Below are positions 61,187-64,000 of a stretch of 64,000 nt of DNA, piece by piece. Origin of the DNA: JAXMEQ01 sp046348225 (lineage in GTDB: Bacteria; Pseudomonadota; Gammaproteobacteria; Burkholderiales; Burkholderiaceae_C); assembly GCA_046348225.1 (NCBI GenBank), contig JAXMEQ010000011.1, positions 1 through 64,000 of the forward strand, read 5' to 3'. Position 1 is the first letter of the stretch. Every line of letters begins with the position of its first letter. A program made the position numbers and the translations under genes. Below the pieces are notes generated by a model. That model did no database searches. It was not told where the DNA came from and was given only the letters and a program-made list of their open reading frames with translations.

Positions 61187-61909
61187 ATGCGCGCCATGCC
61201 CAAAACCAAGTCCGACCCGGCCAGCCCGCGCCTGCCCCGAAGCGACGGGCTGGAGGCGCGCACCCGGCTGCTGCACCAGGCCCTGCGGCTGTTTGCCGAG
61301 CAGGGCTTTGCCAAGACGTCGACCCGCGAGATTGCCAGCGCCGCCGGGGCAAACATCGCGGCCATCAGCTACTACTTTGGCGACAAGGCGGGCCTGTACC
61401 GGGCCGCCTTCGTGGAGCCGCTGGGCAGCCCGAAAAACGATATCCCGCTGTACCACCCCGAACACCTCAGCCTGCGCCAGTCGCTCGAAGGGCTGTTCGG
61501 CGGCTTTCTGGAGCCGCTGCAGCGCGGCGAGGTGGTGCAGCAGTGCATGAAGCTGCATTTCCGGGAGATGCTGGAGCCCACCGGCCTGTGGGCCGAGGAG
61601 CTGGAGCACGGCATCAAGCCCGCGCATGCCGCGCTGGTGGACGTGCTGCGCCGTCACCTCGGCCTGACGCGGGCTGACGACGAGCTGCACCGGCTGGCCT
61701 TCAGCATCACCGCCATGGCCCTGCAGCTGTACATGTGCCCGGACGTGATTCGCGAAATCCGTCCGGCGCTGATGAAAGGCGCCGGCGCCCCGGCACTGTG
61801 GGTGCAGCGCCTGGCCGACTTCGCCGAATCCATGGTGGCCGGTGAAGCGCAGCGCCGCCGCACCACCGCCTCCCCGGAAACCACTGTCCGAAAGAAAACC
61901 CCGACATGA
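61187..61909 (+). CDS. TetR/CerR-family repressor of the efflux operon
   Basis: The 240-residue regulator has an N-terminal HTH (ALRLFAEQGFAKTSTREIASAAGANIAAISYYFGDKAGLY, in part) and a C-terminal domain of the CerR/DUF1956 type (LHRLAFSITAMALQLY). An alternative start is ATG 61196. The stop overlaps the ATG of the outer-membrane efflux gene by 4 nt. Repression of its own operon, relieved by a toxic ligand, is the usual mode for this arrangement. Confidence 0.9.
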   Translation: MRAMPKTKSDPASPRLPRSDGLEARTRLLHQALRLFAEQGFAKTSTREIASAAGANIAAISYYFGDKAGLYRAAFVEPLGSPKNDIPLYHPEHLSLRQSLEGLFGGFLEPLQRGEVVQQCMKLHFREMLEPTGLWAEELEHGIKPAHAALVDVLRRHLGLTRADDELHRLAFSITAMALQLYMCPDVIREIRPALMKGAGAPALWVQRLADFAESMVAGEAQRRRTTASPETTVRKKTPT

Positions 61910-63324
61910 AATTCCCGCACACTGCCGGCGCGCTGCTGGTCACGCTGCTGCTGGGCGCCTGCGCCGCCCCCAAACCGCCCGCCAGCGTGCCGCTGGCGGC
62001 CCCCGCGCAATGGCTGGCCCCGCTGCCCCATGGCGGCGAGCTGACCGGCCTGCGCGACTGGTGGCAGCGCCTGAACGACCCGCTGCTGGTCGAGCTGATC
62101 GACGCCGCCCAGACCGCCAGCCCCAGCCTGGCCAGCGCCCGGTCACGCATCGAGCAGGCGCGCGCCACCCGGGTGGCGGCTGGCGCCGCGCTCGGCCCGA
62201 CGCTGGACGCCCAGGCCAGCGCCCAGCGCAGCAACACGCAGATTGCCGGCACCGTGGCCAGCACGGCCCAGCTCGGCCTGCAGACCGCCTGGGAGATTGA
62301 CCTGTTTGGCGGCAACCGGCTGGGTGCCCAGGCCGCCCAGGCCCGGCTGGACGGCGCGCAGGCCCAGTGGCACGAGGCCCGCGTGAGCGTGGCAGCCGAG
62401 ACCGCCAGCCAGTACATCAGCCTACGCAGCTGCGAACGCCAGCTCGCGGTAGCGCGCAGCGACGCGGGTTCCCGCGCCGAAACCGCGCGACTGGCCGAGC
62501 TGACGGCCCGAGCCGGCTTCACCGCGCCGGCCAGCGCGGCACTGGCGCGTGCCAGCGCCGCCGAAGGCTCGGCCCGCGCCACGCAACAGCGCGCGCAGTG
62601 CGAGGCGGCCCTCAAGGCACTGGTGGCGCTGACCGCCATCCCTGAGCCTGATCTCAAGCCAAAACTGGCTGCAGCCCGCGTGGACATTGCGCAAGGCGCT
62701 ATGTTTTCGATAGCAAATCTGCCAGCCAGCGTGCTGGCCCAGCGGCCCGACGTGTACCAGGCCGAGCGCGAGCTGGCCGCCGCCAGCGCCGAGGTAGGCA
62801 GTGCCCGCGCCCAGCAGCTGCCGCGGCTCAGCCTGTCGGGCAGCATCGCCGCTGGCGGTGTGCGCAGCGGCGGCGTGAGCAACGACGCCCGCACCTGGTC
62901 GATCGGCCCGCTGGCACTGACACTGCCGCTGTTCGACGGCGGCCGGCTGGCCGCCAACACGGACGCCGCCAGCGCCCGCTACACCGAAGCCGTGGCGCTG
63001 TACCAGGGCCGTGTGCGCCAGGCCGTGCGCGAGGTGGAAGAAGCCCTGGTGAACCTGGACGCCAGCGCCGCCCGCAGCGAAGACGCACGGGTGGCCACCG
63101 AGGGCTACCGCGCGTCGCTCAACGCCACCGACGCGCGCTACCGTGCAGGCCTGGCCAGCCTGGTGGAGCTGGAAGACGCCCGCCGCACCGCGCTGGCCGC
63201 CGAGACGGCCCTGATTGACCTGCAACGCGAACGCGTGGCCGCCTGGATTGCGCTGTACCGCGCCGCCGGCGGCGGCTGGGAACGCCCGGCCACCACGGCT
63301 GCTGCCGCGACCACCCAACCCTGA
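61906..63324 (+). CDS. NodT-type outer-membrane efflux lipoprotein
   Basis: The 472-residue lipoprotein (lipobox LLGAC) is a TolC-like trimeric duct of RND efflux systems. It has two OEP repeats; examples are DWWQRLNDPLLVELIDAAQTASPSLASARSRIEQARA (in part) and RQAVREVEEALVNLDASAARSED. About residues 250-270 (KPKLAAARVDIAQGAMFSI) between the repeats are encoded by a dispersed element in antisense. The periplasmic adaptor gene follows at once. Confidence 0.92.
   Translation: MKFPHTAGALLVTLLLGACAAPKPPASVPLAAPAQWLAPLPHGGELTGLRDWWQRLNDPLLVELIDAAQTASPSLASARSRIEQARATRVAAGAALGPTLDAQASAQRSNTQIAGTVASTAQLGLQTAWEIDLFGGNRLGAQAAQARLDGAQAQWHEARVSVAAETASQYISLRSCERQLAVARSDAGSRAETARLAELTARAGFTAPASAALARASAAEGSARATQQRAQCEAALKALVALTAIPEPDLKPKLAAARVDIAQGAMFSIANLPASVLAQRPDVYQAERELAAASAEVGSARAQQLPRLSLSGSIAAGGVRSGGVSNDARTWSIGPLALTLPLFDGGRLAANTDAASARYTEAVALYQGRVRQAVREVEEALVNLDASAARSEDARVATEGYRASLNATDARYRAGLASLVELEDARRTALAAETALIDLQRERVAAWIALYRAAGGGWERPATTAAAATTQP
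62655..62714 (-). repeat. Dispersed palindromic element, copy 8 (inside efflux gene)
   Basis: The core is 62698-62714, reading GCTATCGAAAACATAGC on the minus strand. It is followed by GCCTTGCGCAA, nine bases and GGGCTGCAGCC. It is the most diverged core and is translated in antisense, between the two OEP repeats. Confidence 0.85.
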
Positions 63325-63353
63325 TGCCCCTGATTCACGGAACCCTGCCCACC

Positions 63354-64000
63354 ATGACGCCCTTCCAACGCCATCCCGCCACCCTTGCCTCCGTCACGCT
63401 GGCCGTGCTCACCCTGACCGGGGTGGCGCTGTGGTCCAGCCAGTCGAACGCCCAGGACGACAAGAAGCCCGCCAGCAAACCCGCCCTGACCGTGAGCACG
63501 GTGCAGCCGCAGGCCACGCGGCTGCCGATCAAGCTGGCGGCCAACGGCAATATCACCGCCTGGCAGGAAGCCAGCGTGGGTGCCGAGGCCAACGGCCTGC
63601 GCCTGACCGAGGTGCGTGTGAATGTGGGCGACCGGGTGAAAAAAGGCGATGTGCTGGCCACCTTTGCCGCCGACACGCTGCGCGCCGAGGCCGCGCAGGG
63701 CAAAGCCAGCCTGATGGAGGCCGAGGCCAACGCCGCCGAAGCCGCCGGCAACGCCGAGCGCGCGCGCAGCCTGCAGGCCACCGGTGCGCTGAGTGCGTCG
63801 CAGATCAACCAGTACCTGACGGCGGAGCAGACCGCCAAGGCCCGCGTGGAGGCCGCCCGCGCGCTGTACCAGGCGCAGCAGGTGCGCCTGAACCAGACCA
63901 GCGTGCTGGCGCCCGACGACGGCGTGATCTCCGCACGCGCCGCCACCGTGGGCGCCGTGGTGGGCGCGGGGACCGAGCTGTTCCGCATGATCCGCAAGGG
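63354..64000 (+). CDS. RND efflux periplasmic adaptor (MFP), N-terminal part
   Basis: The gene runs off the right edge; about 215 residues are present. A signal peptide or anchor (ASVTLAVLTLTGVALWSSQSNAQ) is followed by the adaptor core: a lipoyl half (GNITAWQEASVGAEANGLRL, VNVGDRVKKGDVLATF), a helical hairpin rich in Ala/Glu, and the second lipoyl half (TSVLAPDDGVISARAATVGAVVGAG). An alternative in-frame start is ATG 63324, which overlaps the NodT stop (TGATG). The inner-membrane pump gene is expected beyond the window. Confidence 0.92.
   Translation, partial: MTPFQRHPATLASVTLAVLTLTGVALWSSQSNAQDDKKPASKPALTVSTVQPQATRLPIKLAANGNITAWQEASVGAEANGLRLTEVRVNVGDRVKKGDVLATFAADTLRAEAAQGKASLMEAEANAAEAAGNAERARSLQATGALSASQINQYLTAEQTAKARVEAARALYQAQQVRLNQTSVLAPDDGVISARAATVGAVVGAGTELFRMIRK

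Overview
The window is GC-rich chromosomal DNA from a betaproteobacterium, most likely family Comamonadaceae (Burkholderiales; Rhodoferax/Polaromonas/Acidovorax type). This rests on gene order (def/fmt divergent from a LysM gene, dprA and smg; yajC-secD-secF-DUF1631; purE-purK-tsaC; pgk/pyk/fba/purC), on protein families, and on a dispersed short palindromic element. No tRNA, rRNA, CRISPR array, prophage or complete insertion sequence was seen.

Layout. 1-5.6 kb: two tandem two-partner-secretion (TpsA/FHA-like) exoproteins on the minus strand, the first cut by the window edge. 5.8-8.8 kb: a minus-strand cassette with 4-nt overlaps (DMT exporter, tsaB, rimI, family 4 uracil-DNA glycosylase). 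8.8-12.0 kb: plus-strand dacB-semiSWEET and a lipase-like lipoprotein. 12.0-15.7 kb: a degenerate SGNH lipoprotein, then the purE-purK-tsaC operon (all minus). 15.7-19.3 kb: a CnoX-like thioredoxin and an S-layer-type protein. 19.3-26.2 kb: glycolysis and purine genes (purC, fba, pyk, pgk) with an esterase and a fatty-acid desaturase between them. 26.3-29.3 kb: def, a lipoprotein, fmt, azlC, azlD. 29.5-33.6 kb: LysM protein, dprA, smg, a lipoprotein. 33.6-39.6 kb: yajC-secD-secF-DUF1631, the last with a very long Gly/Tyr linker. 39.8-44.0 kb: indolepyruvate ferredoxin oxidoreductase and its divergent Lrp-type regulator. 44.0-46.6 kb: a visibly AT-richer accessory patch with two paralogous small lipoproteins, a secreted orphan and partial copies of the lrp 3' end. 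46.6-50.6 kb: PhoX phosphatase with a Pho box, a lysozyme-inhibitor-like lipoprotein translationally coupled to mltA, and a 47-aa membrane microprotein. 50.7-58.3 kb: yhdP, a nitrilase-family amidase and a two-component system. 58.3-64 kb: glnE, then a TetR/CerR-regulated RND efflux operon running off the right edge.

The main unexplained signal is a family of eight copies of a roughly 57-60 bp element. Each has a 17-bp palindromic core, an adjoining 11-bp block close to GCCTCACGCAG, exactly 9 variable bases, and then GGGCTG. Two copies are intergenic; one of these runs into a microprotein stop codon. Six lie inside open reading frames (a DMT exporter, purK, the thioredoxin, fmt, dprA, an outer-membrane efflux protein) and are translated without breaking the frame, so one nucleotide element has added related or unrelated peptides to six unrelated proteins.
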